A DNA stretch of 48,395 nt from Deltaproteobacteria bacterium. GTDB lineage: Bacteria; Desulfobacterota; Dissulfuribacteria; Dissulfuribacterales; QOAL01. The translations under genes were made by a program, and so were the position numbers. Under the pieces are notes generated by a model. The model did not search any database. It was not told the DNA's origin and saw only the letters and a program-made list of their open reading frames with translations. Positions 1 to 7,160 of this stretch are shown one piece after another. The stretch's first letter is position 1. The number at the start of each line of letters is the position of its first letter. The stretch spans positions 1-48,395 of the forward strand of contig JALVJO010000196.1 in NCBI GenBank assembly GCA_027028245.1. Direction: 5' to 3'.

Positions 1-75
1 TCTCTTGAGAACCTGACACCAGAAGAAGTATATGTCCAGAAAAGAAGTATATCTAAACGTCATGAGGGATCCTGA
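1..75 (+). pseudogene. C-terminal tail of a probable IS transposase (partial)
   Basis: The reading frame is open from the window edge for 24 codons and stops at 73-75. The peptide contains LENLTPEEVY, which resembles the short C-terminal tail of integrase-core (DDE) transposases of the IS3/IS481 type, where a 'LxxLTPxEVY' string commonly closes the protein. The 5' part lies outside the window, so it cannot be said whether the gene is intact. If correct, an insertion sequence borders the restriction island on its left. The call rests on ten residues only. Confidence 0.35.
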
Positions 76-383
76 TATGCACCAAATACCAGGCACTTTT
101 TTGTCTTGACAATGGGGGTAAGTTCATAAAGAACATATATACGATGGAGGGAATGTTAAAGGATGGAAAATTTTTCCGTAAAAAATAAAACGGACAACCC
201 CGTTTCCAAGGTCGTCCGCCGACCGGGCATTCCCAGTCCCTTTGTCACATTTGGTAAGGCCGCTGATTCGCTACGCTGGTTCAGCAGGCCGAAACCTCTA
301 TTGGTTCAAAACCGTTTGGCAGTGAATTTATATTTAAATGTTAAACTGTCAGGCCTTCATGTCAAGAGGAAGATCGGCATTAA
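76..383. other. Non-coding stretch left of the cassette
   Basis: No gene is supported here. An open frame from 163 runs into the AGTGAA repeat, but its product has no recognisable domain, is very basic, and ends in repeat-encoded KVKSEKLKVKSE; it is treated as fortuitous. The N-terminal AlbA_2 half expected for the truncated ATP-binding regulator downstream is not present in any frame. Confidence 0.4.
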
Positions 384-816
384 AAAAGTGAAAAGTGAAA
401 AACTAAAAGTGAAAAGTGAAGGAAGGAGACAAATTGGGAAAATCGGTTCTGAGAGATAAGAGTTATGATTTTGCGATACGGATTGTGAGGTTGTCGCGGT
501 TCCTGATGGATGAGAAAAGGGAATTTGTTTTGAGTAAACAGGTTTTACGAAGCGGAACTGCGATTGGCGCATTGATCCGTGAAGCTGAATTTGCTCAGAG
601 CAAAGCCGATTTTGTCAGCAAAATGAGCATTGCATTAAAGGAGACGAACGAAACCGATTATTGGATTTCCATCTTAAAAGACACCGGTTTTATCAGCAAT
701 GAGCAGTTTGTAAGTTTGCATTCCGACTGCCGTGAATTACTTGCCATGCTGATATCAACGGTTAAAACAGGAAAAAACAAATGACCGACACTTTTCACTG
801 TTCACTTTTCACTTTT
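384..816 (+). mobile_element. Four-helix-bundle cassette, copy 1 (intact)
   Basis: This is a roughly 433-bp unit bounded by imperfect inverted repeats. The left edge begins AAAAGTGAAAAGTGAAAAA at 384 and the right edge is TTCACTTTTCACTTTT at 801-816. It encloses one gene for a four-helix-bundle protein. A second, internally deleted copy in the same orientation lies at 1468-1708 and is nearly identical outside the deletion. The right end carries an ATG (781) overlapping the stop of the internal gene, and this frame continues into the neighbouring gene. The edges are set by comparing the two copies; no target-site duplication was identified. Mobility is inferred from duplication and terminal symmetry, and no transposase is encoded. 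Confidence 0.55.
434..784 (+). CDS. Four-helix-bundle protein (S23/IVS type)
   Basis: This is a small, all-helical protein of the family first described from intervening sequences in 23S rRNA (TIGR02436) and related in fold to Avd of diversity-generating retroelements. Typical family features are visible: the opening RDKSYDFAIRIVRL segment, the helix with LSKQVLRSGTAIGALIREAE, the SKADFVSKMSIALKE helix, and the closing TDYWISILKDTGFI and LLAMLISTVK helices. The TTG at 434 is chosen because AAGGAG lies 5-6 bases upstream; an in-frame GTG at 416 would add six residues but has no ribosome-binding site. The stop overlaps the start of the next frame (ATGA, 781-784), implying translational coupling. 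The molecular role of such proteins is unknown. They are often found beside type I restriction genes, as here. Confidence 0.8.
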   Translation: MGKSVLRDKSYDFAIRIVRLSRFLMDEKREFVLSKQVLRSGTAIGALIREAEFAQSKADFVSKMSIALKETNETDYWISILKDTGFISNEQFVSLHSDCRELLAMLISTVKTGKNK

Positions 817-1503
817 AAGCACCCTGACCGTGCGGAAGCCGACCGTTTTTTCAACTATCCGTTTCCCGCCATTGAAGAAGCCCTCTGTAACGCAGTGTAT
901 CACCGCTCCTATGAAATCAGGGAGCCGGTGGAGGTCCGTATCCTGCCGGACCGGATAACCATTTCCAGCTTCCCTGGGCCGGATCGCTCCATTCGCAAAA
1001 AGGACATGCTCGAATTCCGTTTCCTGTCCCGCCGATACCGCAACCGTCGGGTCGGGGAGTTTCTCAAGGAGCTTGAAATGACAGAGGGCCGGGGAACCGG
1101 CATCCCGAAAATGTTAAGGGCTATTCAAGCAAACGGCTCGCCCATGCCGGTATTCCATACAGATGACGACAGGACGTATTTCCTGGTGGAATTATCAATC
1201 CACCCTGTTTTTGCGAAAGTTTTGAAGCAGAAAGCACTCAAACAAGTTACCCCACAAGTTACCCCACAAGTTATCGATTTACTGAATGCGCTACAGGGTG
1301 AAATGGCGCGCTCGCAGCTCCAGGAACGTCTTGGCCTCAGGGACCGCTTTCACTTTCGAGATGCCTACCTGTTGCCTGCCCTTGAGCATGGGCTCATTGA
1401 GATGACCATTCCTGATAAGCCAAGGAGCAGCAAGCAAAAATATCGGCTGACGGCAAAGGGGAAAAAGAAAGTGAAAAGTGAAAAACTAAGAATGAAAAGT
1501 TAA
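781..1503 (+). pseudogene. C-terminal half of a Schlafen/AlbA-type ATP-binding regulator, refused to cassette start
   Basis: The 240-residue product matches only the second half of COG2865-type proteins (AlbA_2 DNA-binding domain plus GHKL-like ATPase, often called RecG-like helicase C-terminal or Schlafen-related regulators). Visible family strings are FNYPFPAIEEALCNAVYHRS, FPGPDRSI, SRRYRNRR and EMTEGRGTGIPKML. These are followed by the TPQVTPQV spacer typical of the family and a winged-helix-like C-terminus. The N-terminal AlbA_2 domain, usually about 200 residues, is missing. Residues 1-13 (MTDTFHCSLFTFK) are encoded by the right end of cassette copy 1, and the last residues (KVKSEKLRMKS) plus the stop come from the left end of copy 2. 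Both termini are therefore cassette-derived. It may still be translated, but it is probably not a functional full-length regulator. Confidence 0.75.
1241..1276 (+). repeat. Short in-frame tandem repeat (QVTP units)
   Basis: Three near-identical units of about 12 bases (CAAGTTACCCCA and variants) encode QVTPQVTPQV inside the truncated regulator. This PQVTPQV linker is a recurring feature of the family and is probably a flexible joint between the ATPase and the winged-helix part, not an independent element. Confidence 0.6.
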
Positions 1504-1708
1504 GGAAGAAACCAAATTAGCGAAATCGGTTCTGAGAGATAAGAGTTATGACTTTGCGATACGAATTGTGAAATTATCGCGGTTTCTGAAATGACCAGCG
1601 TGCAAGTTTGCATTCCGACTGCCGTGAATTGCTCGCCATGCTGATATCAACGGTAAAGACAGGGAAAAATAAATGACCGACACTGTTCACTCTTCACTTT
1701 TCACTTTT
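1468..1708 (+). mobile_element. Four-helix-bundle cassette, copy 2 (internal deletion)
   Basis: The left half (1468-1593) aligns closely with 384 onward of copy 1, including the conserved stretch encoding VLRDKSYDFAIRIVKLSRF. The right half (about 1600-1708) aligns with the end of copy 1, including the stretch for SLHSDCRELLAMLISTVKTGKNK. The roughly 200 bases between are missing and a TGA interrupts the frame near 1590, so the internal gene is dead. The terminal repeats (AAAGTGAAAAGTGAAAAA left, TTCACTTTTCACTTTT right) and the terminal ATG (1673) remain. An element that kept its ends but lost its core resembles non-autonomous derivatives of mobile elements. Confidence 0.6.
1503..1676 (+). 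pseudogene. Deleted four-helix-bundle gene remnant
   Basis: This is the inactivated relative of the gene at 434-784. The start region is degraded (the equivalent of the TTG start is now TAG after AAGGAAGAAACCAAAT). The central helices are deleted, and only the first helix and last helix coding segments remain. The final codons, TGKNK-stop with the overlapping ATGA, are conserved. That preserved junction still feeds translation into HsdR. Confidence 0.65.
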
Positions 1709-4700
1709 CACTCTTCATCAAAGCCCCGCTTTGATGAAGACTCCATCTCCCAGCTTCCCGCCTTGCACCTGCTTCAGAATCTGGGATGGCAATACCTGAC
1801 GCCGGAGGAGGCGTTGAAGCTGCGGGGCGGCAAACCGGGGGGCGTGCTCTTGGAGGGTGTTCTCGCTGACTGGCTTCGGAAACACAACCGGGTCAGATTC
1901 AAGGGCAGGGAGCTGCCGTTTACCGAGGGCAATATCTTGAGCGCTCTGCAGGCGCTTAAGGAAATCCCCTTTGACGGGCTGGTGCGTACAAACGAGAAAA
2001 TTTATGATCTTCTGTGCCTGGGGAAAAGCCTGCAACAGTCAGTGGACGGCGATATCAAGAGTTTTACCCTGCACTATATCGACTGGGAACATCCAGAGAA
2101 CAACGTCTTTCATGTCACAGAAGAGTTTGCCGTTGAGCGGACCGGCAGTCACCAGACCCGCAGGCCGGATATCGTACTCTTTGTAAATGGTATCCCCTTT
2201 GGCGTGATCGAATGTAAGTCGCCGCACATCAAGGACCCAATACGTGAGGCCATATCCCAGCAGATACGCAACCAGAAGGATGACGAAATCCCCCACCTGT
2301 TTTTATATTCGCAGCTGCTTCTGGCGTTGTCCAAAAATGAGGCCAAGTACGCAACCACGGGAACTCCTGCCAAATTCTGGGCTGTCTGGCGGGAAGAATC
2401 TCCCGATTTTGAAGAGAAGCTGCAAGAACTTGTCAATATTCCTCTGTCGGAAGAACAGGTGGACAAGCTGTTTATTGAAAATGAGTGGCTGGTACGGGAG
2501 AAACCGGCTGAATACGGGACGCTCAAACGACAGGTAACCGAACAGGACCGTGCCCTTTTTGCGCTGTGCCGCCCTGAAAGACTCCTTGAACTTTCCTACC
2601 GCTTCATTCTGTTTGATGCCGGTGTCAAAAAGATTGCACGATATCAGCAGTATTTTTGCGTAAAAAAGATCATGGACCGTATAAAAACCCGCGAGCGTGA
2701 CGGCAGGCGGCGCGGCGGCGTGGTCTGGCACACCCAGGGCAGCGGCAAGTCGCTGACCATGGTGCTGCTTGCCAAGTCCATTGCCCTGTGTCCTGAGATA
2801 CCCGATTACAAGATCGTTCTGGTTACCGACCGGGTTGACCTTGACGACCAGATCTACAGGACCTTCCATCATTGCGGCAAAGAGGTCGAGCAGGCCAGAA
2901 CCGGCAAGCACCTGTCGGATATGCTGAAAGACAACAAAAAACGCATTGTTACCACGATTATTGACAAGTTTGACGCAGCTGTCGGTCGTCACGCCGTACA
3001 CAATGATGATCCCAACATCTTTGTCCTGGTGGATGAGGGGCATCGCGGGCAGTACGGCTCGCGTCATGCCAAAATGCGCCGGGTCCTGCCAAATGCCTGT
3101 TACATCGGATTCACAGGCACACCTGTCATGAAAAAGGATAAAAACACGGTGGAGAAGTTCGGCGGCCTGATTGATACCTATACCATTGACCGGGCGGTGG
3201 CAGACAAGGCGGTTGTGCCTCTTTTATACGAGGGAAGGCATGCCAGCCAGTATGTTGATTCAAAGGGGATAGATGCCTGGTTTGATAAGATTACAGCAAA
3301 TCTAAGTCAAGAGCAGGCCGCAGACCTGAAAAGGAAATTTTCCACCACTGATCAGTTGAACAAGGCCGAACAGAAGGTTATGGCCATTGCCTGGGATATC
3401 AGTGAACATTTTCGCGACAACTGGCAGGGAACGGGTTTTAAAGGGCAATTGGTGGCACAGGACAAGGCCACAGCACTCGCCTATAAAAAGTACCTGGATG
3501 AATTCGGCATGGTTTCAAGCGAAGTGCTGATCTCTGGTCCTGATGAACGGGAAGGTGAAGAGGATCTGTATGAAGAGAACAAGCTGGCCGTGCAGCGGTT
3601 TTGGAAAGCGACTATGCAAAAATACGGCAGCGAACGGGAATACAACAAGCAGGTCATCAATGCGTTCAAACATGCGGAACATCCTGAAATTATCATTGTA
3701 GTGGATAAGCTGCTGGTCGGATTTGACGCACCGCGCAACACCATTTTGTATCTTACCCGCAAACTTAAAGATCATACCTTGCTGCAGGCCATAGCCAGGG
3801 TCAACCGGCTGTGCGATGGCAAAGAATTTGGGTATGTTCTGGATTATCGTGGGGTTTTAGAGAATCTCGACCACGCGCTCGACCTCTACAGCTCTCTACC
3901 TGAGTTTGATGCCGGAGACATTAAGGACATTCTTACTGATGTAAGCGTTGAGACGCAGGCGCTGCCTCAGAGGCACTCGCTTCTATGGGATACATTTAAA
4001 GAGGTTAAGAATAAGCAGGATGAGGAAGAGTACGAACTGCTGCTCGCAGATGAAGAGTTGCGTGCGAAATTTTATGAACGTTTGTCCGCCTTTTCCAACA
4101 CTCTTGGCATTGCGCTTTCCAGCGTCAAGTTTCTGGAGGAAACCGAGCCTTCAAAGATCAGCCGTTACCGGGCAGATCTGAAATTTTTCTCCAAACTTCG
4201 CACTTCGGTGAGGCGGCGGTATGCCGAGGTGGTTGATTTTGGGGAATATGAGCCCAAGATACAAAAACTTCTCGACACTCATGTGGGAACCGGAGAGGTA
4301 GAGAAAATCACCCCGCTGGTTAATATCTTTGACAAAGATGCCTTTGCCAAGGAAGTGGCAAAACTTCCGAAGACGTCAGCCAAAGCTGATACCATAGCCC
4401 ATCGTACAGCCAGAACAATCCATGACCGCATGCAGGAAGATCCGGCTTTTTATAAACGGTTTTCTGAATTGCTAAAGGAGACCATAGCAGCCTTCAGGGA
4501 AGAGCGGATCAAGGCAAACGAGTATCTCAAGCAGGTTACGGAGATTATGAACGCTGTGCTCAACCGCACCGGTGACCACATTCCAGATAAGCTTGCAGGT
4601 CATGATGTTGCCAAGGCGTATTTTGGTTCTATCAAGGAAACTCTGGCGCGGTTTGATAAAGGTGATGACGAGTTCGATGCCGCCATCGCAGACACTGCGC

Positions 4701-4897
4701 TGGCCATAGATGAAGTCATTGAACGAAATCGCATTGTTAATTGGACCAGTGACATAGACACACAAAATCGTATGAGAAATGAGATCGAAGACCTTCTTTT
4801 CAACTTCAAGGACAAAGAAGGCATTGAAATCACGTTCGAGGACATTGATGCGATTATGGAACAGTGTCTGGATATTGCCAGGGTGAGGAGGAAGTGA
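1673..4897 (+). CDS. hsdR: Type I restriction enzyme R subunit (HsdR)
   Basis: This is the ATP-dependent translocase/endonuclease subunit of a type I restriction-modification complex, cutting DNA distant from sites recognised by HsdS/HsdM. The N-terminal PD-(D/E)XK nuclease core is visible (RRPDIVLFVNG then IECKSP near residues 165-182). The SF2 motor follows: Walker A TQGSGKS near 355-361, motif II as DEGH near 453 (DEAH-like with Gly), motif III FTGTP near 481, and motif VI QAIARVNR near 703-710. The C-terminal helical domain runs to residue 1074, which is full family length. The native start appears to have been replaced: residues 1-16 (MTDTVHSSLFTFHSSS) come from cassette copy 2, and the normal sequence resumes at KPRFDEDSISQLPALHLLQ. 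No HsdM or HsdS gene lies in the window; they may be further left. The stop is followed 10 bases later by the metallopeptidase gene. Confidence 0.93.
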   Translation: MTDTVHSSLFTFHSSSKPRFDEDSISQLPALHLLQNLGWQYLTPEEALKLRGGKPGGVLLEGVLADWLRKHNRVRFKGRELPFTEGNILSALQALKEIPFDGLVRTNEKIYDLLCLGKSLQQSVDGDIKSFTLHYIDWEHPENNVFHVTEEFAVERTGSHQTRRPDIVLFVNGIPFGVIECKSPHIKDPIREAISQQIRNQKDDEIPHLFLYSQLLLALSKNEAKYATTGTPAKFWAVWREESPDFEEKLQELVNIPLSEEQVDKLFIENEWLVREKPAEYGTLKRQVTEQDRALFALCRPERLLELSYRFILFDAGVKKIARYQQYFCVKKIMDRIKTRERDGRRRGGVVWHTQGSGKSLTMVLLAKSIALCPEIPDYKIVLVTDRVDLDDQIYRTFHHCGKEVEQARTGKHLSDMLKDNKKRIVTTIIDKFDAAVGRHAVHNDDPNIFVLVDEGHRGQYGSRHAKMRRVLPNACYIGFTGTPVMKKDKNTVEKFGGLIDTYTIDRAVADKAVVPLLYEGRHASQYVDSKGIDAWFDKITANLSQEQAADLKRKFSTTDQLNKAEQKVMAIAWDISEHFRDNWQGTGFKGQLVAQDKATALAYKKYLDEFGMVSSEVLISGPDEREGEEDLYEENKLAVQRFWKATMQKYGSEREYNKQVINAFKHAEHPEIIIVVDKLLVGFDAPRNTILYLTRKLKDHTLLQAIARVNRLCDGKEFGYVLDYRGVLENLDHALDLYSSLPEFDAGDIKDILTDVSVETQALPQRHSLLWDTFKEVKNKQDEEEYELLLADEELRAKFYERLSAFSNTLGIALSSVKFLEETEPSKISRYRADLKFFSKLRTSVRRRYAEVVDFGEYEPKIQKLLDTHVGTGEVEKITPLVNIFDKDAFAKEVAKLPKTSAKADTIAHRTARTIHDRMQEDPAFYKRFSELLKETIAAFREERIKANEYLKQVTEIMNAVLNRTGDHIPDKLAGHDVAKAYFGSIKETLARFDKGDDEFDAAIADTALAIDEVIERNRIVNWTSDIDTQNRMRNEIEDLLFNFKDKEGIEITFEDIDAIMEQCLDIARVRRK

Positions 4898-4922
4898 ACA
4901 GTTAAAAGTGAATAGTGAACAG
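4893..4922 (+). repeat. AGTGAA-type repeat at hsdR/metallopeptidase junction
   Basis: The sequence from 4893 contains AGTGAACAG, AAAAGTGAA and TAGTGAACAG in quick succession. It resembles the left-end repeat of the two cassettes, but no four-helix gene is present. It spans the HsdR stop and the GTG start of the next gene. It may be a collapsed third insertion or a seed site; the resemblance is short and could be coincidental. Confidence 0.35.
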
Positions 4923-5621
4923 GTAGAGATTAGGTTTGGGGACAAGCGATTCCAAATTAAGATTGTTTGGAACCATCGCAAACGTCTTTCCGTTACGGTG
5001 CATCCAGACCTTCGTATCACAGCAAAAGCACCTGCCGGATATGAACTGGAAGTTATTCGGCAGCGATTAGAAAAGCGGGCGTCGTGGATAGCCCGGCAGC
5101 TTGATTTTTTTGAGCGATTTCAACCCCTGCCTTTGGCGCGCAAATTTGTCTCCGGTGAAACTCACTATTATTTAGGCAGACAATATCGTTTGAGAATACG
5201 GCCTGGCGAAAAAGCTCGAGTAAGGCTGATCGGCCGTTTTTTTGAAATGGAACTGCCTGATACAGGCAATAGGGAAAAGGCAAGGGCGCTTATGCTCGAT
5301 TGGTACTCGGCACACGCCAAGGATTTGCTTTCGAGAAGGCTTGCTCAGTACCTGCCTGCTTTTGAGAAGATGGGGGCCATGGTGCCGGAAGTACGTTGCC
5401 GCCGTATGAAGAAACGGTGGGGTAGCTGTTCGGGGAAAGGCGTCATCATGTTGAATACAGAGCTCGTCAAGGCTCCGATCCACTGCATCGATTATGTGAT
5501 TATACATGAACTCTGTCATCTGCTCTATCCACACCATGATAAAAATTTTTACCACCTTCTCGGGCGAATTCTGCCGGACTGGGAAAAGCGCAAGGAACGT
5601 CTGGAAAAGGTGGTAATCTGA
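4908..5621 (+). CDS. YgjP-like zinc metallopeptidase (DUF45/M48-type)
   Basis: This is a predicted soluble zinc-dependent metallopeptidase of the YgjP/SprT-like (WLM/DUF45) group. The zinc motif HELCH is at residues 200-204 with a downstream His pair (YPHH, 209-210). The preceding RRMKKRWGSC block near 165-174 is the family's other signature. At 237 residues the length is normal. The GTG start lies inside AGTGAA repeats, with AGGAGGAAG about 14 bases upstream overlapping the end of hsdR. Genes of this family commonly follow hsdR in type I restriction operons; whether the protein acts on restriction subunits is unknown. The gene is co-directional with hsdR and very probably co-transcribed. Confidence 0.85.
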   Translation: MNSEQVEIRFGDKRFQIKIVWNHRKRLSVTVHPDLRITAKAPAGYELEVIRQRLEKRASWIARQLDFFERFQPLPLARKFVSGETHYYLGRQYRLRIRPGEKARVRLIGRFFEMELPDTGNREKARALMLDWYSAHAKDLLSRRLAQYLPAFEKMGAMVPEVRCRRMKKRWGSCSGKGVIMLNTELVKAPIHCIDYVIIHELCHLLYPHHDKNFYHLLGRILPDWEKRKERLEKVVI

Positions 5622-5633
5622 GGAGTAACTAAA

Positions 5634-5843
5634 ATGTGCTTCCGCGACAAGTTATCCGCGCATGCGGGTCCGCATCTCCGCGGCGTGCTATTGAGCCTGC
5701 TCGATATCTACCAGCGTCAGGAGCGGCAGGACGCGATTGCCTGCCCAATGGACCGAGTGCTTGCAGAACTGCCGCCCTGTAGCCGGGCAGGCGCATATGC
5801 GCCATCCACGCCCGGAGTGTTTCTGGCCCGTGTATACCCTTGA
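5634..5843 (+). CDS. Small hypothetical ORF after the metallopeptidase
   Basis: This 69-codon frame starts at an ATG preceded by GAGGAG about 9 bases upstream, immediately after the metallopeptidase stop. The product (MCFRDKLSAHAGPHLRGVLL...) matches nothing I recognise. Base composition is more GC-rich than the flanking genes, and an open frame also exists on the opposite strand. The stretch 5622-5881 could equally be a degraded import. Only the ribosome-binding site argues for a real gene. Confidence 0.2.
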   Translation: MCFRDKLSAHAGPHLRGVLLSLLDIYQRQERQDAIACPMDRVLAELPPCSRAGAYAPSTPGVFLARVYP

Positions 5844-5881
5844 GTTGGCTGAAAGGCTTGTAATGGAAACGAGGGGCAAGA

Positions 5882-6838
5882 ATGGCTGAAATGAACAGCA
5901 GACAGTTGGCGCGAACATGGCCATTTAAGCGTTTCAAGGCATTTGAACGTGAACTGCGGGATGCTGCTGCAGCATGGTTTTCCAGTAAGGCATTGGCCAT
6001 ACATGCGAGAATGCGGTATTGCCTCAAATCCCATGATAGCTGGCCGCAAAATATCATTTGCACTGACGTGGCCGAATATATCAGACAAGAACACGAACGG
6101 AATTTAGGTAAGGATTCTTTTCCACTTCACAAGTACCTTCACCACGGCCTGAGCAGTCAGGCAATGGTTTTCAATCTTGTGGGGCCATTGATTATCAGAA
6201 AAGACCTCGAACCGCTGCGCGTAGCTATTGAGAAAGTGGGAATGTCCTGGCCGACCGGGGAAGTCACCGCTGGATTTGAGTATGATGACCGGGCGGTTTT
6301 TAACGAAGATTCCGGGCAGCCTACATCTATTGATCTGGCCATATCTGGGGATACTTCGAGAATCTTTATAGAGGCAAAACTCGTGGAAAGGGAGTTTGGC
6401 GGCTGTTCTGTTTTTTCGGGCGGTGATTGTGATGGGAGGAACCCTATCTCGTATGGGGTCAACGGCTGCTACCTTCACCACATTGGACGGAAATATTGGG
6501 ACCGAATGGACGAGTTCGGCTTCGGGGAGACTACTTTTGCATCCGGGTCCATCTGCCCATTTATCAGTTACTACCAGTTTTTCAGGGAGGTGTTGTTTTC
6601 GCTCAAAAAAAATGGCTGTTTCGTGCTCCTTCACGACGAGAGAAACCCAGCATTTCTGAAGGTTTCCAAGGACGGAAAGGAGTCCGGCTTGTGGCCGTTT
6701 CTCATGGAATCTGTGCCAGCGGAACATACCACCAGTATCGGGAGGGTAACCATCCAGCAGATTGTCAGCGCGATTGATAAATCCGGTCGTCATCACGATT
6801 GGATTGACGAGTTTAAGCAGAAATACGGAATCGGATAA
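5882..6838 (+). CDS. PGN_0703-like putative restriction nuclease
   Basis: This is a 318-residue protein resembling the PGN_0703 family of putative restriction endonucleases. The probable PD-(D/E)XK core is SIDLAISGDTSRIFIEAKLV near residues 149-168 (Asp, then E-A-K), followed by an aromatic/Cys-rich segment (EREFGGCSVFSGGDC). The C-terminal half has the helix-rich FISYYQFFREVLFSL region. There is no signal peptide or membrane segment. The start may be the first ATG (5882) or the ATG three codons later; the ribosome-binding site is weak (GAGGGGCAAGA). It sits directly downstream of a type I R gene and may be part of the same defence island. The family call is from motif resemblance only. Confidence 0.55.
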   Translation: MAEMNSRQLARTWPFKRFKAFERELRDAAAAWFSSKALAIHARMRYCLKSHDSWPQNIICTDVAEYIRQEHERNLGKDSFPLHKYLHHGLSSQAMVFNLVGPLIIRKDLEPLRVAIEKVGMSWPTGEVTAGFEYDDRAVFNEDSGQPTSIDLAISGDTSRIFIEAKLVEREFGGCSVFSGGDCDGRNPISYGVNGCYLHHIGRKYWDRMDEFGFGETTFASGSICPFISYYQFFREVLFSLKKNGCFVLLHDERNPAFLKVSKDGKESGLWPFLMESVPAEHTTSIGRVTIQQIVSAIDKSGRHHDWIDEFKQKYGIG

Positions 6839-7094
6839 AAAGGTCAAATTGTTCAGACTCGGGTTTGCCATCACCGCGCTTGACATGGCAGAGGGAATCC
6901 GCCTTCGGCGCGACAAGTCGAACCCACATCCCTTTGTAGTGGTTTATTGGATTACATCACGTTTCATGACGTATATAACAGACATTCGACCATTGATTAC
7001 ATGAGCCCTATGGATTTTGAATGTAAACACGTGAAACAAGCTGCTTGAAAAAGGAGTCCCTTTTTACTTGACCATTACACCACTCTCGACCCAC
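6839..7094. other. Non-coding stretch with first copy of a 71-bp repeat
   Basis: No gene is supported between the nuclease and the portal remnant. The stretch holds the first copy of the 71-bp direct repeat (7008-7078). A frame from 6762 continues past the nuclease stop in another register, but its product has no recognisable features. Confidence 0.5.
7008..7078 (+). repeat. 71-bp direct repeat, copy A
   Basis: The repeat begins CTATGGATTTTGA and ends TTTTTACTTGACCATTAC. Copy B is at 7485-7555, 477 bases downstream, with the same length and only scattered differences. Inside is a small hairpin (AAAAAGG AGTC CCTTTTT) that could act as a terminator. The two copies bracket the phage portal remnant. 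Confidence 0.75.
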
Positions 7095-7160
7095 CAGGAA
7101 AAATAGTTACGGCACAAGAAATACAGTTACAAAACTGCTTTGTGCAGGAAATTTAGTTGC
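7095..7160 (-). repeat. Three phased 16-bp repeats, probable IS end
   Basis: Three imperfect direct repeats lie at 7095-7110, 7115-7130 and 7145-7160. On the plus strand their consensus is CARGAAAWWYAGTTRC. Start-to-start distances are 20 and 30 bases, i.e. whole helical turns. Read on the minus strand they give GCAACTAAATTTCCTG, GTAACTGTATTTCTTG and GTAACTATTTTTCCTG. Iterated sites of this kind are found at the ends of some IS481/IS3-type elements as transposase-binding repeats. No transposase gene adjoins, so this is at most an orphan end. Confidence 0.45.

Noticed and set aside
163-459. 98-codon open frame at the left of the cassette
   Set aside because: No recognisable domain; its C-terminal third is a translation of the AGTGAA repeat and it overlaps the four-helix gene.
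384-1708. Diversity-generating retroelement, suggested by the Avd-like four-helix protein
   Set aside because: No reverse transcriptase and no template/variable repeat pair with adenine-specific differences is present.
384-1720. CRISPR-like array from the AGTGAAAAGTGAA repeats
   Set aside because: The repeats are short, irregular and AT-rich, with no unique spacers of constant length and no cas genes.
2303-3067. 254-codon antisense frame inside hsdR
   Set aside because: It lies wholly opposite the conserved helicase core of hsdR; its product shows no family resemblance.
5629-6063. Minus-strand frame over the nuclease start and upstream gap
   Set aside because: It overlaps the nuclease coding region and has no recognisable sequence.
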